Shown here: positions 1 through 4,871 of the stretch, in pieces
Numbering within the stretch: position 1 is the first letter of the stretch
Layout: each line of letters begins with the position of its first letter
DNA from: Deltaproteobacteria bacterium
Lineage (GTDB): Bacteria > Desulfobacterota > Desulfarculia > Adiutricales > JAGVGV01
Direction of reading: 5' to 3'
Length of the DNA: 9,624 bases
Assembly: GCA_015233515.1 (NCBI GenBank)
Contig: JADFXS010000093.1
Location: 1 to 9,624, forward strand
Position numbers and translations under genes: made by a program
Notes under the pieces: model-generated
What the model saw: only the letters and a program-made list of their open reading frames with translations
What the model was told of the DNA's origin: nothing
The model's database searches: none

Positions 1-10
1 GTGGGCGGCC

Positions 11-928
11 ATGCTGTTTAGAAAAGTCTTGAGATTTGCAAACGCAATTAAACGGCGTCGGCCTAATTTAATAATCCGCTTAATCTTTGCCACTGGTTTG
101 GCTATCGGTCTTTCGTGTCACGCCGTAGCGGCTGATTCGGATTTAACGACCAAGATCGACCTTTTGGCGAGTGAATGCCAGGCTATGCTCCAGGTGGCTA
201 AAACGGATCAAACCTTGGGCGTAGTTTTAGGAAAAAGCGGCGAAACCTGGGGGGCCGTGGCCGATAGCTTGGCAATCATTCATGGACAGGTTGAAGCCAG
301 GAATTTCATCGATAAAGCCTTGGCCGCCTACCAGGCTAACATGACCCGAACTCAGGATCAGCTCCAGGTGCAGCTAGCCGGGATGAATCTACTCTTCCAG
401 GCGGTGGATGTCTTGGCCCTCACCATGGCAACGCTGAATAATAACGTGAGAATCCAACGGCTTGTTCGGGATACTGAACAAAAAACCCTGGAGATTGTCA
501 ATCAGGCCGGTACGAGCCTGCCGGCCCTGGCCGTTATTTCCGGCAGCACCCTGACCTTGATGGCTCTGATCTTGGAACAATTGGATCGGCAAGGACAAAT
601 GAGCGACCAGCTCATCGCCGAGCTCGACAAACGACGGTCCGTGGATTCAACTATCGCCAATCGCAAGGAAATTATGCCCGCGGAACGTTTTTTATTGCTG
701 ACTAACAATCATATTCAAGGCATGATTTCCATGATCCAGATGATCGGCCTTTTGATTAATCCCGGATTAAAACCCAAACTGGCCGTCTTGGAAGAAGGGA
801 TGATCAAGGTCAAGGACGACGGCTTGGAGGTTCAAGTGCTGACCGGCGCCAAGACCCTGGCCGAAACCGGCTTTATAGTGGCTCCGGTATTTAACGGGAA
901 AGATATCGTAATAAACAATAACCGTTAG
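11..928 (+). CDS. Exported protein of unknown function
   Basis: 305 residues from the ATG at 11. I do not recognise the family. The N-terminus has a basic stretch (K14-R-R-R17) followed by a hydrophobic segment (about residues 20-36) and A-x-A-type cleavage options around residues 38-41 (AVAA then DSD), so it is probably exported to the periplasm by Sec. There is a Cys at 36 (GLSC) but the -3 position is Gly, so it is not a good lipobox. The mature part looks almost wholly helical, with hydrophobic stretches around residues 168-190 and 238-252 that could be membrane-associated or buried helices. There is no clear SD before the ATG, and the frame stays open to the left edge of the window, so the true start may lie upstream. 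Reading-frame length and composition make a real gene likely; function is unknown. Confidence 0.75.
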   Translation: MLFRKVLRFANAIKRRRPNLIIRLIFATGLAIGLSCHAVAADSDLTTKIDLLASECQAMLQVAKTDQTLGVVLGKSGETWGAVADSLAIIHGQVEARNFIDKALAAYQANMTRTQDQLQVQLAGMNLLFQAVDVLALTMATLNNNVRIQRLVRDTEQKTLEIVNQAGTSLPALAVISGSTLTLMALILEQLDRQGQMSDQLIAELDKRRSVDSTIANRKEIMPAERFLLLTNNHIQGMISMIQMIGLLINPGLKPKLAVLEEGMIKVKDDGLEVQVLTGAKTLAETGFIVAPVFNGKDIVINNNR

Positions 929-1296
929 AGCGGAAGGATCATTTTTAATTGAAGATGGCCAAGTTTGATGGGATTGATTTAGTTTTAGATTATAAGTTCG
1001 TGTTCAATAATAAGCAAACTGGCCTTGAATTAATGCTGATTGGTTAACATCTTGATTTGACGTATAAATTATTGACGATCAGTGATCCCGCGCCGATTTG
1101 GGGGGGCAGCTGGAAATCACCACCCTATGACGTATATATTTTATAATAGAAAAAACTTGACATGTTTCACGTTTTTATATATCAAAAAGCATTGTCCTGT
1201 AAATCTCAGGTCAATTATTTCCGGCGATCTAGGGCATGTTTTCAATTGGCTTTAGTCAGCCGGCCATCCCACTATGAATGGCAGGTGAGTAGCAGA
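929..1296. other. Non-coding leader/promoter region upstream of rpsU
   Basis: These 368 bases between the exported-protein gene and rpsU hold no convincing ORF. They are AT-rich and contain a 13-bp direct repeat (1058-1070 and 1128-1140, one mismatch), a run of seven G at 1100-1106, a perfect TATAAT at 1142-1147 without a good -35, and a better promoter at 1157-1185. The reading frame of rpsU extends upstream to an ATG at 1162, but that ATG overlaps the promoter's -35 box and its translation does not resemble S21, so I treat it as leader. I see no clear terminator hairpin after the gene ending at 928. Confidence 0.6.
1157..1185 (+). promoter_or_regulatory. Candidate sigma70 promoter of rpsU
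   Basis: A perfect TTGACA at 1157-1162, a 17-base spacer, and TATCAA (4 of 6 matches to TATAAT) at 1180-1185. The predicted start near 1192 would give an S21 mRNA with a leader of about 105 nt. The TATAAT at 1142-1147 just upstream is an alternative -10 but lacks a recognisable -35. Confidence 0.5.
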
Positions 1297-1308
1297 GTGA
1301 GTAGCAGC
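1285..1308 (+). repeat. 12-bp tandem duplication at the rpsU start codon
   Basis: GTGAGTAGCAGA (1285-1296) is followed directly by GTGAGTAGCAGC (1297-1308), 11 of 12 bases identical. The duplication is in frame, supplies two possible GTG starts, and places the first copy's GTGA inside the SD (AGGTGA) of the second copy's GTG. Confidence 0.85.
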
Positions 1309-1527
1309 CAAACTGGCATTGAAGTATCCGTCCGAGACAACGACGTCGAGCAGGCCCTGAAGGCGCTGAAGCGGAAAATCGCTCGCGATGGCCTTCTGAA
1401 ACAGCTAAAAAGCAAAAAAGCTTATGAAAAGCCTAGTGAGCGCCGTAAGCGTAAAGAGAGAGAATCAAAGCGCCGTATCCGTAAAGCCATGGCTCGTCGA
1501 GCTAAACGCGCCGCCAGAGGACAGTAG
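1297..1527 (+). CDS. rpsU: 30S ribosomal protein S21
   Basis: Small-subunit ribosomal protein bS21, which sits near the anti-Shine-Dalgarno region of 16S rRNA on the 30S platform and takes part in initiation. The 76-residue product has the family pattern: the start GIEVSVRDND (residues 7-16), the ALK-x-LKRKIARDG helix (20-32), the YEKPSERRKRK block, and a very basic Arg/Lys/Ala tail. I chose the GTG at 1297 because AGGTGA (1283-1288), a 6-base match to the anti-SD, lies 8 bases upstream and the length fits the family (about 65-75). A second in-frame GTG at 1285 lies in the preceding copy of a 12-bp duplication. The gene stands alone, not in the rpsU-dnaG-rpoD arrangement of enterobacteria, and is closed by a terminator at 1579-1621. 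Confidence 0.95.
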   Translation: MSSSQTGIEVSVRDNDVEQALKALKRKIARDGLLKQLKSKKAYEKPSERRKRKERESKRRIRKAMARRAKRAARGQ

Positions 1528-1578
1528 GCTGACTATCAGGCCGCTTCCGCCCTGTAGCCGAATACGTGTTTTTATTTG

Positions 1579-1621
1579 AACCCGGATTCCAAGGAACCGA
1601 TCCTTCGGAACCCGGGTTTTT
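1579..1621 (+). terminator. Rho-independent terminator of rpsU
   Basis: Long hairpin: AACCCGG (1579-1585) pairs with CCGGGTT (1612-1618), continues inward through TTCC/GGAA and AAGGA/TCCTT with single mismatches or bulges, and closes on a 5-base loop (1596-1600). Five T (1617-1621) overlap and follow the stem. It lies 52 bases after the rpsU stop and fits termination on the + strand. Confidence 0.85.
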
Positions 1622-1691
1622 CATGAAGTTAATCAATTTGGGTTCAATCACCCGAAACTCATTTAGTCATCAGATAATCTTGTCTAATTGA

Positions 1692-1715
1692 TACCCCGCG
1701 ATTTACCGCGGGGTA
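1692..1715 (-). terminator. Hairpin at the 3' end of the hydrolase gene
   Basis: A perfect 9-bp GC-rich stem, TACCCCGCG (1692-1700) with CGCGGGGTA (1707-1715), and loop ATTTAC. It starts 2 bases beyond the stop of the minus-strand hydrolase gene. The T-tract on either side is weak (TCAATTAG on the minus strand, CTTTATTTC on the plus), so it may stop transcription inefficiently or mainly protect the 3' end. Confidence 0.65.
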
Positions 1716-1717
1716 CT

Positions 1718-2329
1718 TTATTTCAGATGCGAAACGATGATGTCCCGCAACTCTGCTTCCCGGCCGTTAAAAAAATGGTCGGTTCCTTCGATGATCACGG
1801 GTTCCACTGGTTGCTTCAATCCGCGACCGAAATTGAGAACCTGGTCCGGTGGACCGATTTGGTCCTTTTGACCGCAAATGATCAAACTCACCGCGGTTTC
1901 ATTCGGCACGTCATTAAAATTCATCATCGCCACCGGCGGAGCGATCATCACCAACTGGCTGACCCCTATTAGGGTCAGTCTGGGCCAGGCCCGGGCCGCC
2001 ACCCATGCACCAAAGGAATATCCGATCACCACCGGCGGCTTGATATCCTGCTCCGCTAGAAATTGAACCGCGGCCAGTAAGTCTTCCTGTTCGCCGATAC
2101 CGTTGTCATATTTGCCCAAACTATCTTCCACGCCTCGAAAATTAAAACATAATCCAGTCCAGGCGGCCTGATTCAAGGCACCCATGGCGGCCTGGACAAC
2201 TTTATTATACATACTGCCGCCATAGAGAGGATGAGGATGGGTCACAATGCCGCTTTTGGAGGTGGATTTTCTAACCAGAATTCCTTCCAACCGAATGTCA
2301 CCTACCGGGATAGTTATCTTTTCACGCAT
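1718..2329 (-). CDS. Alpha/beta-fold hydrolase, COG2945 type
   Basis: A 203-residue cytoplasmic serine hydrolase of the small alpha/beta superfamily often annotated as COG2945 or dienelactone-hydrolase-like; the natural substrate is unknown. Visible motifs are HPHPLYGGSM (residues 31-40, oxyanion-hole region typical of this group), NFRG (63-66), the nucleophile elbow GYSFG with Ser105, the acid in GQKDQIGP (Asp156), and the catalytic His185 in GTDHFF. The triad is therefore complete and length is normal. I chose the ATG at 2329 because GAGG lies 6 bases upstream; the longer frame would use a TTG at 2341 that overlaps this SD. It is transcribed divergently from the acetyltransferase gene and seems to be a single-gene unit. 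Confidence 0.9.
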   Translation of the reverse strand: MREKITIPVGDIRLEGILVRKSTSKSGIVTHPHPLYGGSMYNKVVQAAMGALNQAAWTGLCFNFRGVEDSLGKYDNGIGEQEDLLAAVQFLAEQDIKPPVVIGYSFGAWVAARAWPRLTLIGVSQLVMIAPPVAMMNFNDVPNETAVSLIICGQKDQIGPPDQVLNFGRGLKQPVEPVIIEGTDHFFNGREAELRDIIVSHLK

Positions 2330-2374
2330 GAGATACCTCAAAACAGGTCGGTTTTGACCTTGAGCTTTAATGTT

Positions 2375-2402
2375 TTAATACAACCGGGCATGAGTTTAGC
2401 AA
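2375..2402 (-). promoter_or_regulatory. Possible promoter of the hydrolase gene
   Basis: On the minus strand TTGCTA (2402-2397), a 16-base spacer, and TATTAA (2380-2375), each 4 of 6 to consensus. A short inverted repeat, AGGTC (2345-2349) with GACCT (2356-2360), lies between it and the SD. Weak matches only. Confidence 0.3.
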
Positions 2403-2557
2403 TCTCTTGAACCAAAATAACAGGTTGAAAGATAGCGGTCAAGGTTGGATATTTTACACCGGATCGAGCGAAAAAGATGTTTGCTAAAACCATAAAAATA
2501 GGATAATTTTTAGATTAATAGTTGCTTATAATTATCGAAAGCAATCATATAGAACTT

Positions 2558-2576
2558 CACAACCGACATAGTTGTG
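2558..2576 (+). repeat. Inverted repeat before the acetyltransferase SD
   Basis: CACAAC (2558-2563) and GTTGTG (2571-2576) form a perfect 6-bp inverted repeat with a 7-base centre, ending 6 bases before the AAGGAG (2583-2588). It could be a small leader hairpin or an operator. A TATAAT at 2527-2532 lies upstream without a good -35. Confidence 0.45.
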
Positions 2577-2594
2577 TGTGCCAAGGAGAAAAAA

Positions 2595-3032
2595 ATGCCA
2601 GGATCTATTAAAGCCAGAGCAATGCGGTATGAAGATTTGGACGATATCATTCAGATAGACTCCAAAATCCTCGGCCATACTCGACCGGAATTTTGGCGGA
2701 TGAAGATGGAACTGGCGGAAAAACGGTCCATGATCTCCTTGGTGGCGGAAACGGAAGGCCGGATCGTCGGATTTATCTTGAGTGAAACCAGTGACTGGGA
2801 GTATGGAGTTCCGGCTATGGTCGGCTGGCTTGACACCATCGGTGTGCTGCCGGAATTTCGGAAAAAGGGTATCGCCAATCTCTTGGCGACCGAAATGATA
2901 AATGCTTTAAGGAAACTCGGAGTGAAAAAGATTTACACCATGGTCGATTGGCGATCCTTGGATATGCTGAAATTTTTCAATTCGCTCGGATTCAATAAGG
3001 GGGAGTTGATCAATCTGGAATTGGACATTTAA
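2595..3032 (+). CDS. GNAT-family N-acetyltransferase
   Basis: A 145-residue GCN5-related acetyltransferase, RimI-like in size, expected to transfer acetyl from acetyl-CoA to an amine or a protein N-terminus; substrate not predictable. The N-terminal part (ARAMRYEDLDDIIQID) is the usual strand 1-helix 1. AETEGRIVGFIL (51-62) forms the central strands. Motif A is IGVLPEFRKKGIANLL (82-97), with the pyrophosphate-binding R89-K-K-G-I-A94. The C-terminal MLKFFNSLGF (124-133) is the typical motif-B 'A-x-x-F-Y-x-x-x-GF' variant. I chose the ATG at 2595 because AAGGAG lies 6 bases upstream; the longer GTG start at 2574 would read through that SD. It ends 77 bases before a bidirectional terminator shared with the FmdB gene. 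Confidence 0.92.
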   Translation: MPGSIKARAMRYEDLDDIIQIDSKILGHTRPEFWRMKMELAEKRSMISLVAETEGRIVGFILSETSDWEYGVPAMVGWLDTIGVLPEFRKKGIANLLATEMINALRKLGVKKIYTMVDWRSLDMLKFFNSLGFNKGELINLELDI

Positions 3033-3109
3033 TCCAGGCGACGTGAACACAGGACACCATCCGCTGAGGCCGGAGGGAAAGTATGCCCGAAGGATCATGC
3101 TGAAAAATG

Positions 3110-3140
3110 AAATAAAGCAGCCGAACCGGCTGCTTTATTT
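3110..3140. terminator. Bidirectional intrinsic terminator
   Basis: A perfect 13-bp stem, AAATAAAGCAGCC (3110-3122) with GGCTGCTTTATTT (3128-3140), and a 5-base loop GAACC. The A/T-rich outer arms give a U-rich tail in both directions. It sits between the convergent acetyltransferase (+) and FmdB-family (-) genes and should end both transcripts. Confidence 0.9.
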
Positions 3141-3163
3141 CTATCTGAGGCCAGTAGCGGGCC

Positions 3164-3448
3164 TTACTCGGCCGTAGTCGTTTTCGTCTCGGTAGGAGTG
3201 GCGGTTGCCGCGCTGGTTTCGGTGCCCTGTTTCGTCGATTTGTCACTCTTGGCGGTCGAGGTGGAGTTCTTGCTGGCGTAATCCGTAACGTACCAACCTG
3301 AACCTTTCAGATGGAAAGTATTCTGGCTCATGACTTTTTTGACTTTCCCGCCACAAGAGGGACATGTCTTGAGGGGCGGGTCGGAAAATTTTTGGATTTC
3401 TTCGGTAATCTGGCTACAAGCCTTGCATTGGTATTCATATATGGGCAT
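3164..3448 (-). CDS. FmdB-family zinc ribbon protein
   Basis: A 94-residue protein with the FmdB/CxxC_CxxC regulatory-type zinc ribbon at its N-terminus: MPIYEYQC start, C8-x-x-C11 and C29-x-x-C32 in CPSCGG, then VKKVMSQNTFHLKGSGWYVTDY (39-57). The four Cys should bind one zinc. The family is named after a protein next to formamidase/amidase genes; its role is poorly understood and a regulatory function is only suggested. The last 35 residues are a low-complexity Ser/Thr/Lys tail, probably disordered and common in this family. GGGAGG (3464-3459) lies 10 bases before the ATG, a slightly long spacing. A candidate promoter lies at 3483-3510. Confidence 0.93.
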   Translation of the reverse strand: MPIYEYQCKACSQITEEIQKFSDPPLKTCPSCGGKVKKVMSQNTFHLKGSGWYVTDYASKNSTSTAKSDKSTKQGTETSAATATPTETKTTTAE

Positions 3449-3482
3449 GACTCATGCACCTCCCATTAGCTGTTCGTGCCTT

Positions 3483-3510
3483 AAAATAATCATTTTTAAG
3501 CTGCTGTCAA
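3483..3510 (-). promoter_or_regulatory. Candidate sigma70 promoter of the FmdB-family gene
   Basis: On the minus strand a perfect TTGACA (3510-3505), a 16-base spacer, and TATTTT (3488-3483; 4 of 6). Predicted transcription start near 3476, giving a leader of about 28 nt that contains the GGGAGG. Confidence 0.55.
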
Positions 3511-3671
3511 GACTTGGTTGTATATTTCGTTGTCGGCCATGAATTTTTTTAGAAAAAACGGCTTCTCAACGCAGATTTGACCAAGCGGATAATAAAAATC
3601 TTCAGCTTCTTCCTTGTGGAGATTTCTTATCGCTCGCGCCTGGGAGCTTCAATTAGGGCTTGTTCGTCTCC

Positions 3672-3700
3672 TTGACAGAGCCATGACCACCCATTAGACT
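3672..3700 (+). promoter_or_regulatory. Candidate sigma70 promoter of the small coiled-coil gene
   Basis: TTGACA (3672-3677), an exact 17-base spacer, and TAGACT (3695-3700; 4 of 6). With the hexamer placed at -12 to -7, +1 falls on 3707, the A of the ATG of the next gene, so the transcript would be leaderless or nearly so. The rest of the 3449-3706 gap shows no ORF or other clear signal. Confidence 0.5.
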
Positions 3701-3706
3701 AATATC

Positions 3707-3913
3707 ATGGTTCTAAAACTACTAGCCAGGGATTTATATCTTCTGGAAAGACAAGTGGAAGACATCACCAAAAGGTTGGGCCTGACGGCTACTCCGTCGG
3801 AGAGATCGGCCTTGGAAGACCAGTTACGTCGAACGACCGCGGAACGTGATGAATTGCGCGGCCGGCTGGAGTCCCAAAAGACTCCTCCCACCTATCGGAC
3901 CACATTTCGGTAA
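3707..3913 (+). CDS. Small coiled-coil protein, unknown function
   Basis: 68 residues, no recognised family. Two charged amphipathic helices are visible: residues 4-24 (LLARDLYLLERQVEDITKRL) and about 31-56 (SERSALEDQLRR, then ERDELRGRLE), separated by a TATP turn; leucines fall at heptad-like spacing, so a two-helix coiled coil or dimer is likely. The tail (KTPPTYRTTFR) is probably flexible. There is no SD before the ATG, but a consensus-like promoter would start the mRNA at the ATG. The third codon bases resemble the neighbouring genes, which favours real coding, but no homology supports it. The overlapping minus-strand frame (3694-3891) is a weaker reading. Confidence 0.55.
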   Translation: MVLKLLARDLYLLERQVEDITKRLGLTATPSERSALEDQLRRTTAERDELRGRLESQKTPPTYRTTFR

Positions 3914-4197
3914 GCGGATATGAAAACCAGGCCTTCCTTGGATTTTAGGCCATGAATGCGTCTTTATTCTTATCTTCATGATCCGGACTAAAGAGAGTCT
4001 GCCCGGCCGGCGGCAGACCAGTCATTGAGCATCTGCCGGGGTGAACCGAGAAAATGAGACGGTGAATTTCCCTGAGCGATGGAATTTTGTTCGGCAAAGA
4101 GCCGGAAAATGTAATGCTCATGAGATCGAAGAGATCTAGGGGAAGAAACCAGCGAGCCGAAATCGTGTTTGAAATGGGTAAACACCGATAGGGAGGA
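3914..4197. other. 284-base stretch without a convincing gene
   Basis: Between the coiled-coil gene and the lipoprotein gene I see no ORF with both a plausible SD and protein-like composition. A minus-strand frame at 3988-4185 (65 codons, GTG start, no SD) and a plus-strand frame of 32 codons from a GTG at 4041 are both weak. The clearest signal is the hairpin at 3997-4018. There is no terminator-like stem with a T-tract for either flanking gene. Confidence 0.5.
3997..4018. repeat. GC-rich hairpin
   Basis: A perfect 7-bp inverted repeat GTCTGCC (3997-4003) and GGCAGAC (4012-4018) around CGGCCGGC. No T-tract follows on either strand, so it is not a standard terminator. A partial third copy, ATCTGCCGG, occurs about 15 bases downstream (from 4030). 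Confidence 0.55.
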
Positions 4198-4692
4198 TTA
4201 TTTAGTCGGGTTGATCTTTTTAAAAGACCGGAACTTCAGTGCGCCTTCCGCTTTCAGTTCCAGAGTGATTTCCAGTGGGTCGAGACGCCAGATAAGTATT
4301 TTATCATTCGGCCCTACAGGTTCGATCTTGGTGGGAGGACCATACTTGCTCGTGATGATATTTTGAAGCTTTAAACCTAAGGCGCGTTCATTATAGGTCA
4401 TGGCCACGGCGCATAAACGTTCCGAGCAGAAACCGTAGTAGATCTGATCGATGGTCCATTGGTCTAAGCTACAAAAATCGTTCTTTTTCTTGTAAATTTT
4501 AACTTTGGCGTAGGGATCGACCGGGATGGCCTCCTCAAACTCACTCAGTTTCGTTCCCCAGGGGATGTTTTTGAATCCGTTTCCCGCATCCCAGCAGTCG
4601 GCGGAACTTTTCGGTCGATTCAACCATCCACAAGCAGATAGTAGACACACGGCACAAGACGCGACGATCAGCCATTTGGTAAACTTACACAT
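4198..4692 (-). CDS. Lipoprotein with an IPWGT motif, unknown function
   Basis: A 164-residue predicted lipoprotein. Residues 1-21 are a classical signal: MCKFTK n-region, hydrophobic core WLIVASCAVCL, and lipobox L18-S-A-C21, so the mature protein is lipid-anchored at Cys21 in the cell envelope. The mature part contains GFKNIPWGTKLSEFEEAI (39-56), a 'GF-x-x-IPWGT' opening I associate with uncharacterised envelope proteins of Desulfobacterota; then NDFCSLDQ, YYGFCSERLCAV and a C-terminal strand-rich part (ILIWRLDPLEITLELKA). Four further Cys (33, 74, 89, 94) could form disulfides. I chose the ATG at 4692 on signal-peptide architecture; an in-frame ATG at 4710 adds MVILPV. Neither has a good SD. 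It is divergent from the ModE-MobB gene. Function unknown. Confidence 0.82.
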   Translation of the reverse strand: MCKFTKWLIVASCAVCLLSACGWLNRPKSSADCWDAGNGFKNIPWGTKLSEFEEAIPVDPYAKVKIYKKKNDFCSLDQWTIDQIYYGFCSERLCAVAMTYNERALGLKLQNIITSKYGPPTKIEPVGPNDKILIWRLDPLEITLELKAEGALKFRSFKKINPTK

Positions 4693-4725
4693 GACCGGTA
4701 GAATAACCATTCTTTAAAAGGACGT

Positions 4726-4813
4726 CAATCATTTGGCCGACAACTTTCGAACTTCCCCTGGGACATTGATGTCGCCATTTCTGATAATCTGGCCAACTAG
4801 CCAAAAATGATTG
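4726..4813. promoter_or_regulatory. Inverted repeats in the lipoprotein/ModE-MobB intergenic region
   Basis: CAATCATTTGGC (4726-4737) recurs inverted as GCCAAAAATGATTG (4800-4813), with two extra bases. Between them lie a palindrome GACAT-TG-ATGTC (4762-4773) and TGGC-6-GCCA (4790-4803). They could be operators for the divergent pair, perhaps for autoregulation by the ModE-like domain. I do not see the E. coli ModE box (TATAT arms around 6 bases). Regulatory role is inference. Confidence 0.35.
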
Positions 4814-4818
4814 TAATA

Positions 4819-4824
4819 TTGACA
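4819..4824 (+). promoter_or_regulatory. Possible -35 element of the ModE-MobB gene
   Basis: A perfect TTGACA at 4819-4824 about 50 bases before the start codon. At 17 bases the -10 position is only AAAAAT (4842-4847), so the promoter is poor and may depend on an activator. Confidence 0.3.
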
Positions 4825-4871
4825 GTGATTTGGCAGTATTGAAAAAATAATTCTTTATGCGAGGGTTGCTC

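Noticed and set aside
1162..1296. N-terminal extension of S21 from an ATG at 1162
   Set aside because: The ATG overlaps a TTGACA -35 box, has no SD, and the extra 45 residues do not resemble S21; the GTG at 1297 with AGGTGA fits the family length.
3997..4018. CRISPR or transposon inverted repeat
   Set aside because: A single dyad with no regularly spaced copies, no partner terminal repeat, no target-site duplication and no transposase nearby.
3988..4185. 65-codon minus-strand ORF downstream of the lipoprotein gene
   Set aside because: GTG start without SD, no protein-like pattern, and it ends in the GC-rich hairpin region.
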